In this document: piece after piece, positions 17,501 through 25,824 of the stretch | How the letters are laid out: each line of letters opens with the position of its first letter | How positions within the stretch are numbered: the first letter of the stretch is position 1 | DNA from: JAICUY01 sp963716585 | GTDB lineage: Bacteria; Chloroflexota; Limnocylindria; QHBO01 | Length of the DNA stretch: 64,000 nucleotides | Direction: 5' to 3' | Assembly (NCBI GenBank): GCA_963716585.1 | Contig: CAVQTN010000002.1 | Location: 434,001-498,000 of the forward strand | Position numbers and translations under genes: made by a program | The notes under the pieces: generated by a model | What the model saw: only the letters and a program-made list of their open reading frames with translations | Told to the model about the DNA's origin: nothing | Databases searched by the model: none

Positions 17501-20468
17501 TCACCGGCCGCGACTCGACCGGATAGCGCTTGCCACGCTCCAGCGTGAACGGGAATTCCATCGTCTGGGTCGTCGCGTCGTAGACGGCGATGTCGACCAC
17601 CTGCGTGTCGAAGACGTCGCTCGCGCGCTCGCCGACCAGCTCGTACATCGCCTGCACATCGACCTCGGCGGCGAGCCGGCGCTGCACGCTGTTGACGATC
17701 GCCAGCTCGGCGGCGCGCCGGTCGGTCTCCGCCAGCAGCCGCTTCGTCTCGTCGAAGAGACGAGCGTTCTCGAGCGCGACGCTGAGGCTCGACGTGAGCG
17801 TCGTCAGCAGTCGCACATCCGAGTCCGAGAAGGCGTCCTCGCGATCGATGTTCTGCAGCGAGATGACGCCTCGAGCCTCGTCCCCGACGATCGAGTGGAA
17901 CCCACAGGCCCGACTGCGGCGCTTCACCTTGAACCACGCAGTGCCCAGGCGTGCTCCTGAAAGACACTCTGGATGTCGCGACCGATGAGCAGCGGCTGGC
18001 GCGTCTCCATCACGTGGGCTCGCAACCCGCCGATGGGCTGCGGCTCGTCAGGCAGACGCTCACCGCGCTCGATGGTATACGGATAGCGGATGAGCCCGGC
18101 TTGACGGTCGACGATGCCGATGTCGACGACCTGCGCGTCGAAGATCTCCTGGATCTTGTCGCCGACGAGGTCGTACATCGCCTGCATGTCGAGCTGCGAC
18201 GCAAGCCCCTGCTGGACGCTGTTGACGACCGCCAACTCGGCCGCCCGCTCGATCGGTCTCGGTCAGAAGGCGCTTCGTCTCGTCGAAGAGCCGCGCGTTC
18301 TCGAGCGCCACGCTCAGGCTGGCGGCCAGCGTCGACAGGAGGCGCACGTCCGCTTCGGAGAATGCGTTCGTCCGATCCAGGTTCTGGAGCGAGATGCGGC
18401 CCCGAACCTCGCCGGCGGCGAACAACGGCGCCGCCACCAGGCTGAGTGCCGGCTCGCCCTGGATCGGTTGCAGGTCCTGTCCGGTTTCCACGTTCCAGGC
18501 GGGGACGTCGGCGATGTAGATCGGCTCCGCGCGCTCGATCAATTGCGCCGAATAGCCATGGACCGGCACCGGTTCATCGGGATAGCGTACGCCGCGCTCG
18601 ATGGCGTACGGGAAGTGAATCAGGTTCGACGCGGTGTCGATGATGCCGATGTCGACGACCTGCGCGTCGAAGATCTCCTGGATCTTGTCGCCGACGAGCT
18701 CGTACATCGACTGCATGTCGAGGTTCTGCGGCCAGCCCCTGCTGGACGCTGTTGACGACCGCCAGCTCGGCGGCGCGCTCGTCGGTCTCGGCCAGCAGGC
18801 GCTTCGTCTCGTCGAAGAGGCGGGCGTTCTCGAGCGCCACGCTGAGGCTGGAGCCAGCGTGGTGAGGAGGCGCACATCGGAATCCGAGAAGGCGTGCTCG
18901 CGGTCGAGGTTCTGGAGCGAGATCCGCCCGCGGATCTTCCCGTCGCCGAAGAGCGGCGCCATCACGAGGCTCCTGGACGGTTCACCCTGGGTGATGACCG
19001 TGCCGCCGGCGTGTTCGCTTGTCCCAAGCGTCGTAGTCGGGGATCAGCACCACCGAGCCGGTGCGGATCAGCTCGGAGGAGAGCCCGGAGCCCTCCAGCG
19101 TGGTCGGCTCGGTCGCGGAAAGCGCACCCCGCGCTCGATGGCGTAGGGGTAGCGCACCAGCCCGGCGTCGAAATCGAAGATGCCGATGTCGACGACCTGC
19201 GCGTCAAAAATCTCGCGGATCTTGTCGCCCACCAGTTCGTACATCGCCTGCATGTCGAGGTTCTGGGCCAGCCCCTGCTGGACGCTGTTGACCACCACCA
19301 GCTCGGCCGCGCGCTCGTCAGCCTCGCCCAGCAGCCGCTTCGTCTCGTCGAACAGCCGAGCGTTCTCGAGCGCCACGCCCATGCTCGATGCGACCGTGCT
19401 GAGGAGCCGCTCGTCGCTTTCGGAATAGGCATTCGGCTTCAGGTTTTCGAGGCCGATGATGCCGATCACCCGCTCGCCGGCGAGGATCGGCACGCCGAGC
19501 CATGACTCCGACGCCGGTCCCGCCACCACGATCGCGTCGCTGGCTGCCGTATCGTCCAGCCTGCCGAGGCGCAGCGGCGCGCGCGATGCGATGACCTTGG
19601 AGGTGAGGCCCTGCCCCAGCTGAATCGGCTCGCTGTGCAGCCGATCCCCCTCGGCGATCTCATACGGGAACCGGATGACGTTGGTCGCCTCGTCGTAGAG
19701 GGCGACAAACAGCGAGGTCGCGTCGAAGATCTGGCCGACCCGCTCGCCGACGACCTCGACGATCGCCTCGAAGTCGAGCTGCTTGGCAAGCGCCGCCCCG
19801 ATCTCGTTGACGACCGCCAGCTCGGCGTTGCGCTGGCGCGTCTCCTCGATCGCGCGGGCGCGCGTCAGGGCGGTGGCCACGTGCGTCGCGACGAAGGTCA
19901 GGAGCTCAAGGTCCTCCGGGCCGTGCGTCCGGTCAGGCCGGTAGCTCTGCGTCACGACGGCGCCGATCGTGCGGCCGCTGGCGACGAGGGGCGCGCCCAC
20001 CCAATCTTCGGAGGGCGCCCCGATGAGCACCGCGTCGCCGCGCTCGTACAGCTCGCGCTGGCTGTCGGTGTCGAGCCGGAGCGGCAGGCCGGTGCGCAGC
20101 AGGTACGCGGTCGTACCGGCGCCCTCGTCGATGCCGATGGGATCCCATGCATTCGGGTCCGGCAGGTCGGTCTCGACGTCGTCGACGTAGAACGGATAGT
20201 TGATCAGCCTGCGCTCGTCGTCATAGAGCGCGATGTAGAAGTTGTCGGCGTACATCAGCTCGCCGACGATCTTGTGAATCGCGGCGTAGAACTCCGGCAT
20301 GTCGCGCGCGGCGCTCGCCGTCTCGGCAATCCGATACAGCGCGGCCTGGACCTTCGCGGAGCGAGCGGGGTCGGCTTCGCGCGCTTCGAGCTCCGCGATC
20401 CGCAGGCGGGCAGCCTCCAGCTCGGATGCCGTTTCGGAGCGGCGTCCCTGCGGACTGCGGGCGGGCAT
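14546..20468 (-). pseudogene. multi-GAF hybrid sensor histidine kinase, frameshifted
   Basis: Conceptually this is one protein of about 1970 aa starting at the ATG at 20468 (GAGGAAG upstream). In order it has eight GAF domains, HisKA (MSHEIRTPLNAIIG), HATPase (YGGTGLGLAISRRL) and two receivers (TALIVDDNATNRR and RILLAEDNAVNQK...DVQMPELDG). There is no transmembrane segment, so it is cytosolic. The frame changes about seventeen times, for example near 19117, 19017, 18852, 18733, 18252, 17950-17898, 17058, 16545, 16200, 15722, 15400, 15060, 14845 and 14763. All are 1-2 nt indels, and conserved motifs resume immediately in another frame. Domains remain complete and catalytic residues intact, so sequencing error is likelier than decay. 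It heads the Hpt/cyclase relay operon. Confidence 0.8.
17330..19330 (-). repeat. tandem near-identical GAF modules, about 530 bp each
   Basis: Four successive GAF units (GAF3-GAF6 of the hybrid kinase) share near-identical segments such as VVNSVQQGLA, ELVGDKI and AQVVDIGI. The 15-nt core encoding that last motif recurs at 19191, 18654, 18125 and, with changes, 17595. The step is therefore 529-537 bp. This internal duplication probably explains both domain expansion and poor short-read polishing of the locus. Confidence 0.75.
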
Positions 20469-20518
20469 GGGGCTTCCTCGGGCTCGGGAATGAACGGCGT
20501 GCTGCGGGCTCGGCGTCG

Positions 20519-22016
20519 CTATTCTGCCGCGCCCCGCGTCGCGGCGTCGAGGCCACGCGACGCGGTCGAACGCTTCAGCGCCCGGTCGACCTGTGCGGAC
20601 GATGTCAGCCTGGCAGCCAGGTGTCCATCGGGCCGTACGAGCATCGGCCCATCCAGCGAGGGGTCGACCACGATCCGAAGCGCCAGTGTCGTCGCCGCCA
20701 CCGGCGCATCGGCCGCGGAGACGAGCAGCACGAAGGACGAGCCCAGGCAGTGGCGCAGGCGAGTGGGCGCGCCTTCGGCGAGCACCGGTCGGTCAGCGAC
20801 GACCGCGCCATCGCCTTCGACGATCGGGGAGCCGGCGTAGGCGAACGGCTCGGACAGGCGCCCCGAGTCGACCATGCGTCGCACCCATCCGAACCGCGAG
20901 CCGCGCAGGATCAGGTCGCGGCGCAGGCGCATCAGCGCAGTTGGGCGGCGCAAGGAAACGCATGGTGTCACCGGTGACCCGCAGGTTCTCGACCGCGGCT
21001 GGATGGCGCTCGGCATGGTAGGTGTCGAGCAGCGCGTCGGACGCCAGGCCGTGCCACACCAGGCCGAGCTTCCAGGCCAGGTTGTCGGCGTCCTGCACGG
21101 CGCTGTTCATGCCCCGCGCGCCGAACACGCTCATCAGGTGAGCGGCGTCGCCCGCCAGGAACACGCGCCCCTCGCGGAAGCGCGGCGCCAGCCGCTGGTG
21201 GAAGACGTAGCTGGTGGCCCACACGATCTCGTACGGCACGTCGCCGACGATCTGGCGGATGCGGCGGTCGATGCCACCGTCGGCGCGCTCGGCCTCCACG
21301 TCGAAGTCGCGCGGCACGCGCCAGTCGATGCGCCACACGTCGTCCGGCTGCGGATGGATGAGCACCTGCCGTCCGCGGTTGAACGGCGGGTCGAAGAAGA
21401 AGCGCCGCTCGTTGGGAAACGGCAGCCGCGCGTGGACATCGACGATCAGGAAGCGGTCGGCGTGGTCGCTGCCGGGGAACGGAATGCCGGCCAGCTGGCG
21501 TACCGTCGAGTGGCCGCCGTCGGCACCGATGACGTATGAGCCGCGCCAGCTGCGCGCGTCGGCGGTGACAGTCACGCCTGCGGCATCCTGCTGCAAGCCG
21601 TCAATCCGTTGCCGCCATGCCAGCTCGATCAACGGCGACGCCTCCGCTGCAGCAAACAGGATCTGCTCCACGCGCCATTGCGGGATGTTGACGAAGCGCG
21701 GAAATTCCTCGGCGCCAACCTCGGAGAGGCGCACCTGGAACAGCTCACGGTCGCGGTAGTAGGTGCGTCCGACGTTCCAGCTGACGCCCTCGTCGGCGAC
21801 CGCCCGGCCGCCGAGCCGCTCGAAGATGCTCAGGGTGTGGGCCTGAACGCAGATCGAGCGGCTGCCCCCGGATGCGACCGTCTCGTCCTCGTCGATGACG
21901 ATGGTCGGCACATTCCAAGCCGCCAGCGCCAGCGCGGCGCTCAGACCGGTAGGCCCGGCCCCGACGATGAGGACGGGCTCTGCGGCCGCTGTTCCGCGCA
22001 GCAGGGTCCCGGCCAA
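20519..22016 (-). CDS. FAD-dependent aromatic-type monooxygenase, one frameshift
   Basis: This flavin monooxygenase of the PheA/TfdB/MhpA (PF01494) group is about 498 aa if corrected. Motifs: GXGXXG dinucleotide fold VLIVGAGPTGLSAALAL, the DG fingerprint YVIGADGGHSTVR, and the GD motif RVFLAGDAAHLMSVFGARGMN. After RFLAPP (around 20945) the frame shifts by one extra base. The remainder (ALMRLRRDLILRG...) continues to the stop at 20519, giving a thioredoxin-like C-terminal domain. The TTG start follows AGGAAGG, 9 bp after the MBL gene stop. Such enzymes hydroxylate phenolic rings with NAD(P)H and O2; the substrate is unknown. Confidence 0.82.
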
Positions 22017-22025
22017 CAGCCTTCC

Positions 22026-22979
22026 TCAGTCCTGGAGCTGCGCCCAGACCTGCCGGTCACGCTCCGCGGTCCAGATTCGCGGCCGCTCGATGCCGTCCAG
22101 CTCGTCCCACATGCGCTGCACGTTGAACGGCATGCAATGCTCGAAAATGGGCCAGGCTCCGTACCGCGGCTCTAGCGCGGCGTGCGCCGCGAGGAACGCA
22201 GCCTTCAACGTTCCACCTGCCCCATGCACGGCCCCGACCTGGTCGTGCAGCACGCGCAGGAAGCCGCGGGTCTGCTCGATCGCCTCGCGGACGCCGGCGC
22301 CGCGCGCCACGGCACCCCGGCCGCCGACCAGCACGTCCGCGTTCAGCGCCGCGACGGCGTCCAGCGTGCCGTCCATCCAGTCGCGGTGGAACGCATCGCC
22401 GGTGTACAGCGCCGCCTGCGACTCGACCAGGTCGCCGGCGAACAACACCCGCTCGGCCGGCAGCCAGACCAGGATGTCACCCTCGGTGTGGCCCCGACCG
22501 ACGTACAGCAGCTCCACGCGGCGGCCGCCCCCCAAGTCGAGCTCGTATCGGTCCTCGAAGGTGACGGTGGGATGGGTGAGGCCGGGAATCGTCTCGATCC
22601 CGGTGAACAGGCGTGGCATGCGTCCCGCCTCGGACTCGAAGTCTGCCTGCCCGCGTTCCTCGATCAAGGCGGCCGTGCGAGCATGGGAGATGATCGCGTC
22701 GGCCCCGAAGGCCGAGGCGCCGAGGGTGCGCACGGCGTGGTAGTGCGTCAGTGCCAGCCAGCGCACCGGCTTGTCGGTGTGGTGACGCAGCTCGTCGAGC
22801 CACACGCTCGCCATGTACGGCGTGGCGCGCGCCTCGACGGCGAGGACCGCCTCCGAACCCTCGATCGCGCCGACGTTGGGGTCGCCCTCCGCGGTGTAGG
22901 CATACACGCCGTCGGCCAGCACCTCCAGGGTCGCCGCCTTCTCGACAAGGTCCGCGCTGGAGGCGAACGGTTTCGGCAT
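22026..22979 (-). CDS. metallo-beta-lactamase-fold hydrolase, variant metal site
   Basis: This is a 317-aa MBL-fold protein. The usual HxHxDH motif is replaced by THYHAVRTLGAS, so the metal-2 Asp and His are missing. GRGHTEGD and LFAGDLVE supply the other conserved ligands. Either one metal is bound or chemistry differs from classic hydrolases. The gene sits immediately upstream of the FAD monooxygenase and may act on its product or substrate, such as a lactone or ester (inference). A TAGGAT -10-like box lies 6 nt before the ATG with no Shine-Dalgarno, which suggests a leaderless transcript. Confidence 0.83.
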   Translation of the reverse strand: MPKPFASSADLVEKAATLEVLADGVYAYTAEGDPNVGAIEGSEAVLAVEARATPYMASVWLDELRHHTDKPVRWLALTHYHAVRTLGASAFGADAIISHARTAALIEERGQADFESEAGRMPRLFTGIETIPGLTHPTVTFEDRYELDLGGGRRVELLYVGRGHTEGDILVWLPAERVLFAGDLVESQAALYTGDAFHRDWMDGTLDAVAALNADVLVGGRGAVARGAGVREAIEQTRGFLRVLHDQVGAVHGAGGTLKAAFLAAHAALEPRYGAWPIFEHCMPFNVQRMWDELDGIERPRIWTAERDRQVWAQLQD

Positions 22980-23111
22980 CGGTTCATCCTACGCCGCGCC
23001 ATTGGTACAGGTGCCCATAGCCCGGACGGGCCGCTGCTGCCGCAGGCCTCGCGCCGCTACCGTCTGAGTGCGGTCCCCCACAGCAACCGCCCCAGGGAGT
23101 GAACAACACCG

Positions 23112-23489
23112 ATGCAGCAGTCCGTCCAGGCAGGCGAATGGCGCAGGTACGGTCACGGCGGGCCACCGGAGCCTTGGGAGCGCGGTGCACAGCGCAATCT
23201 GGATCGGCTGTCGACCTCGTACTTCCTCGATGTCATGGAATCGCGGCGGGTCATGCTTTCGATGCCCGGCACCGATCGGGAGCTGCGCCTGCAGATCGAG
23301 GAGCTGTTCACCACCGCCACGCGTCACAAGCACGAGATCGACTACACGCTGCGTCACTGGGCAACCCCCGTCGAACGAGCGCGCGTCGAGGACCGCCTGG
23401 GGTCGATCATGCGCATCAGCCGCCGGCTGCGGATGATGGTCGAGCAGGGCCCAATGGCTCCCACCCCGCATCCCCTGCCCGCCGCCTGA
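23112..23489 (+). CDS. hypothetical protein, 125 aa
   Basis: This is a soluble, charged 125-aa protein with a helical central region (LRLQIEELFTTATRHKHEID...) and a Pro-rich tail. No signal peptide, membrane span or known motif is visible. GGGAG lies about 12 nt upstream of the ATG. Overlapping + frames are also open here. This one was preferred because its composition is balanced and it has a plausible start. No function is recognised. Confidence 0.55.
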   Translation: MQQSVQAGEWRRYGHGGPPEPWERGAQRNLDRLSTSYFLDVMESRRVMLSMPGTDRELRLQIEELFTTATRHKHEIDYTLRHWATPVERARVEDRLGSIMRISRRLRMMVEQGPMAPTPHPLPAA

Positions 23490-23568
23490 ACAGCCGCTGA
23501 CCGCGCTGTCTCCCCGTCCCGGCGGAGCGCACGCAGGAGCGGCGGAAGTGCTCGGCTAGACTCGCCGC

Positions 23569-24546
23569 ATGTCGCGCTACCCGCTCCTGGCCGATGTCAA
23601 CGCCGCGCGTCTGCGCCTCGCTGGCATTGCGCTGCACACCCCACTCGAGCCAGCTCCCGAGCTCGCGAACGAGAGTGGTGCACTCGAGGTCAGGCTCAAG
23701 CTCGAGAGCATGCAACCAACCGGCTCGTTCAAGACGCGCGGGGCGCATAACAAGGTCGCGCTGCTCGCCGCAGCGAAGCCCGATGCGCAGCTCGTGACGG
23801 CGAGCAGCGGCAACCACGGGATCGCCGTGGCAACGGCGGCGGCGCGATATCGCATGCGCGTGACGATCCTCGTTGGCGGCTCGATCTCACCGGCCAAGCT
23901 GGAGCGCCTCCGAGCGCTGGAGAGCGACACGATCACCGTGGAGGTTCACGGTCGCGATTCGGATGACGCCGAGTCGGAGGCACGTCGCCGCGACTCCGTC
24001 AACGAGGCGACCTACGTGCCGCCCTACAACGACGCGGACGTGGTCGCCGGCCAGGCGACGGTGGCCACCGAGATCCTGGACGAGTGGCCTGAGTGCGACG
24101 CGATCGTGGCGCCGATCGGCGGCGGCGGGCTGATCAGCGGCATCGGGCTGTGGGCCAAGGCCGTCAAGCCGGGGCTGCGCCTGGTCGGGGTCCAGCCATC
24201 GGCCTCGCCGCCGATGTACGCCTACCTGGAGACCGGTTCGACCGCGCGCATGCCAATCGCGCCCACGCTGGCCGACGGCGTCGCCGGCAACATCGAGCGC
24301 GACAGCATCACCTGGCGCATGTGCCGACAGCTGGTCGACGAGGTCGTCCTGGCGGACGAGCAGGAGATCGCCGATGCCATGCGCTGGGCCATCGGCGTCC
24401 CGCACCTGCTTCTGGAGGGAAGCGCGGTGCTCGGCATCGCCGCACTGCGCGCCCGACGCGGCGGACTGGAGGGACGGCGCGCGGCGGTGGTCATCACCGG
24501 CCGCAACCTCGATCCAGCCACGCTGAGGGGCGTCCTGGCGGGCTGA
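23569..24546 (+). CDS. PLP-dependent threonine/serine dehydratase family protein
   Basis: This 325-aa fold-type II PLP enzyme has the Schiff-base Lys in GSFKTRGA (about 54), phosphate-binding SSGNHG, and the GGGGL glycine loop (about 184). It is shorter than full IlvA because it lacks the ACT regulatory domain. It is therefore probably a catabolic threonine/serine dehydratase or serine racemase-like enzyme. A TAGACT box at 23557-23562 lies 6 nt before the ATG, which implies a leaderless transcript. Confidence 0.87.
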   Translation: MSRYPLLADVNAARLRLAGIALHTPLEPAPELANESGALEVRLKLESMQPTGSFKTRGAHNKVALLAAAKPDAQLVTASSGNHGIAVATAAARYRMRVTILVGGSISPAKLERLRALESDTITVEVHGRDSDDAESEARRRDSVNEATYVPPYNDADVVAGQATVATEILDEWPECDAIVAPIGGGGLISGIGLWAKAVKPGLRLVGVQPSASPPMYAYLETGSTARMPIAPTLADGVAGNIERDSITWRMCRQLVDEVVLADEQEIADAMRWAIGVPHLLLEGSAVLGIAALRARRGGLEGRRAAVVITGRNLDPATLRGVLAG

Positions 24547-24575
24547 GCCTGCGGTGGCGCCGATCCTCGGACAGC

Positions 24576-24626
24576 GAACGAGGAGCCGCGCCGGGCCGCG
24601 ATTGCCCGACAGGCGACTCCTCGTTC
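24576..24626. terminator. inverted repeat between convergent genes
   Basis: GAACGAGGAG (24576-24585) is perfectly repeated in inverse as CTCCTCGTTC (24617-24626). Pairing extends 3 bp further inward after one mismatch. The loop is about 25-31 nt. It separates the dehydratase (+) from the cupredoxin operon (-). There is no strong T-tract, so it could be a weak bidirectional terminator. Confidence 0.35.
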
Positions 24627-24678
24627 TTCACTTCGCTGGATGGTCGGCACCGCGCGCGTCGCCGCGGGCGGTCCCTCG

Positions 24679-25083
24679 TCAGCTGCTCGTGGCTCCACTC
24701 GATCCGGCAGCGGTGACCAGCACCGTCCCCTTCATGTTCTGCGGGTGGAACGAGCAGTCGTAGTGGTGCAGTCCCGGTGTGTCGAACGTGAAGGACACGC
24801 TCTGGCCGGGCTTCATGTCCATGACCGCTCCGCCGTCGTCGAGCAGGCGCACCGAGTGGGTGAAGTTGTCGTGGTTCGTCCAGGTGACCTTGGTGCCTGC
24901 CGGCACGGTGATGGCCGCCGGAGCGAACTTGTAGGACGGTGGCAGGTCGACCTGCGAGGTGGCCACCGGCGACGCGCTGGTCGCCGCCGAGCAGGCGGCC
25001 AACGCAAGGGCCGCCAGGACGAGGGCGACCCTTCCGCCGACCACGTGAAGCCCGCGCACGAGACGCGGGTGACTGGCGCTCAC
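24679..25083 (-). CDS. cupredoxin-domain copper lipoprotein
   Basis: This 134-aa protein has a lipoprotein signal (LVLAALALAACS, Cys31) and a plastocyanin/azurin-like domain. The type-1 copper ligands are His76 (FTHSV), Cys110 (YDCSFH), His113 and Met117 (NMKG). It probably carries electrons or copper outside the membrane. The ATG overlaps the stop of the upstream membrane-protein gene (ATGA), and it is the last gene of a three-gene operon. Confidence 0.87.
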   Translation of the reverse strand: MSASHPRLVRGLHVVGGRVALVLAALALAACSAATSASPVATSQVDLPPSYKFAPAAITVPAGTKVTWTNHDNFTHSVRLLDDGGAVMDMKPGQSVSFTFDTPGLHHYDCSFHPQNMKGTVLVTAAGSSGATSS

Positions 25084-25382
25084 CGGCTGGCGGCCGTTCC
25101 GGAGCCGAACATCGACTTGCTCACGGCACTGAAGATCAGGATGAAGGCCACGACGTCGAGCACCTCGCTGATGGTGTGCGCGAACAGGAACGTGGTCCAG
25201 TCAAGGTGATAGGTCATGTAGCTGATCTCCGCCAAGGCGAAGAGGCTGAAGCCCCAACCGAGCGTCGATTGCCCGGCACCGAAGCTGCGCTGCGCGAAGT
25301 AGGCCCCGATCGCGAACAGCGCGATGTGGATCAGCAGGAAACCCCAGACCGGAATGAAGTTGATGAAATCACCGATTGGCAT
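25080..25382 (-). CDS. small membrane protein, 100 aa
   Basis: This 100-aa protein has about three hydrophobic helices (FIPVWGFLLIHIALFAIGAYF, a middle span, and VLDVVAFILIFSA). The ATG at 25382 follows AGAGGAAGAG. It lies between a 62-aa membrane protein and a cupredoxin lipoprotein in one operon. Histidines and aspartates within the helices (YHLDWTTFLFAHTISE) could bind metal or haem, but no family is recognised. Confidence 0.75.
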   Translation of the reverse strand: MPIGDFINFIPVWGFLLIHIALFAIGAYFAQRSFGAGQSTLGWGFSLFALAEISYMTYHLDWTTFLFAHTISEVLDVVAFILIFSAVSKSMFGSGTAASR

Positions 25383-25398
25383 GGCAGAACTCTTCCTC

Positions 25399-25587
25399 TC
25401 AGCTCTTGGACCGATGCGGCTGCGCGCCCTCGACGAGGACACCCGCGAGTGCGAAGACCATGCCGATGAGCGCCAGCAGGTGACCGATGTGGCCGCCGCC
25501 ATTCAAGCCACCCGCGATCGCGGTGATCAGCCCGATGCCGATCAGGAAGGTCCCGATCGTCAGCGCCAGGGGTGACAGGCTCGGCAT
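25399..25587 (-). CDS. small membrane protein, 62 aa
   Basis: This 62-aa protein has two hydrophobic spans (LALTIGTFLIGIGLITAIAGG and LLALIGMVFALAGVLVEGA) separated by NGGGHIGH. The start at 25587 is supported by GAGGAG 9 nt upstream. It is the first gene of the cupredoxin operon, directly behind a near-consensus sigma-70 promoter. The function is unknown. Confidence 0.72.
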   Translation of the reverse strand: MPSLSPLALTIGTFLIGIGLITAIAGGLNGGGHIGHLLALIGMVFALAGVLVEGAQPHRSKS

Positions 25588-25625
25588 CCAGGCTCGCTCC
25601 TCGTGTCTATCGCATCTATTCATTA

Positions 25626-25654
25626 GTTTTAGAACGATTCGGACCAAATGTCAA
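25626..25654 (-). promoter_or_regulatory. near-consensus sigma-70 promoter of the cupredoxin operon
   Basis: On the - strand TTGACA (25649-25654) is followed by exactly 17 bp and then TAAAAC (25626-25631). This is an AT-rich patch in a very GC-rich region and is one of the strongest promoters visible. Transcription should start near 25619, giving a leader of about 32 nt with a good ribosome binding site. Confidence 0.75.
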
Positions 25655-25824
25655 GCGGCAGGCGCGCCCGCGGCGCTGATGGTGATCTGTGCCGGTTTCC
25701 TGCTGCGCGGGCTATTCGATCGACCGCACGCCGGTCCTGAATCGGTCGCCGCATTCGGCTGCGCGGCTGAAGGAACCACCGCGAGGCTGATGGAACGTCC
25801 CGGGCCGCCTATCCTTAGCACGAC

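Noticed and set aside
14546..20468. Programmed ribosomal frameshifting in the hybrid kinase
   Set aside because: There are about seventeen shifts of differing type, without slippery heptamers or a consistent direction; indel errors are simpler.
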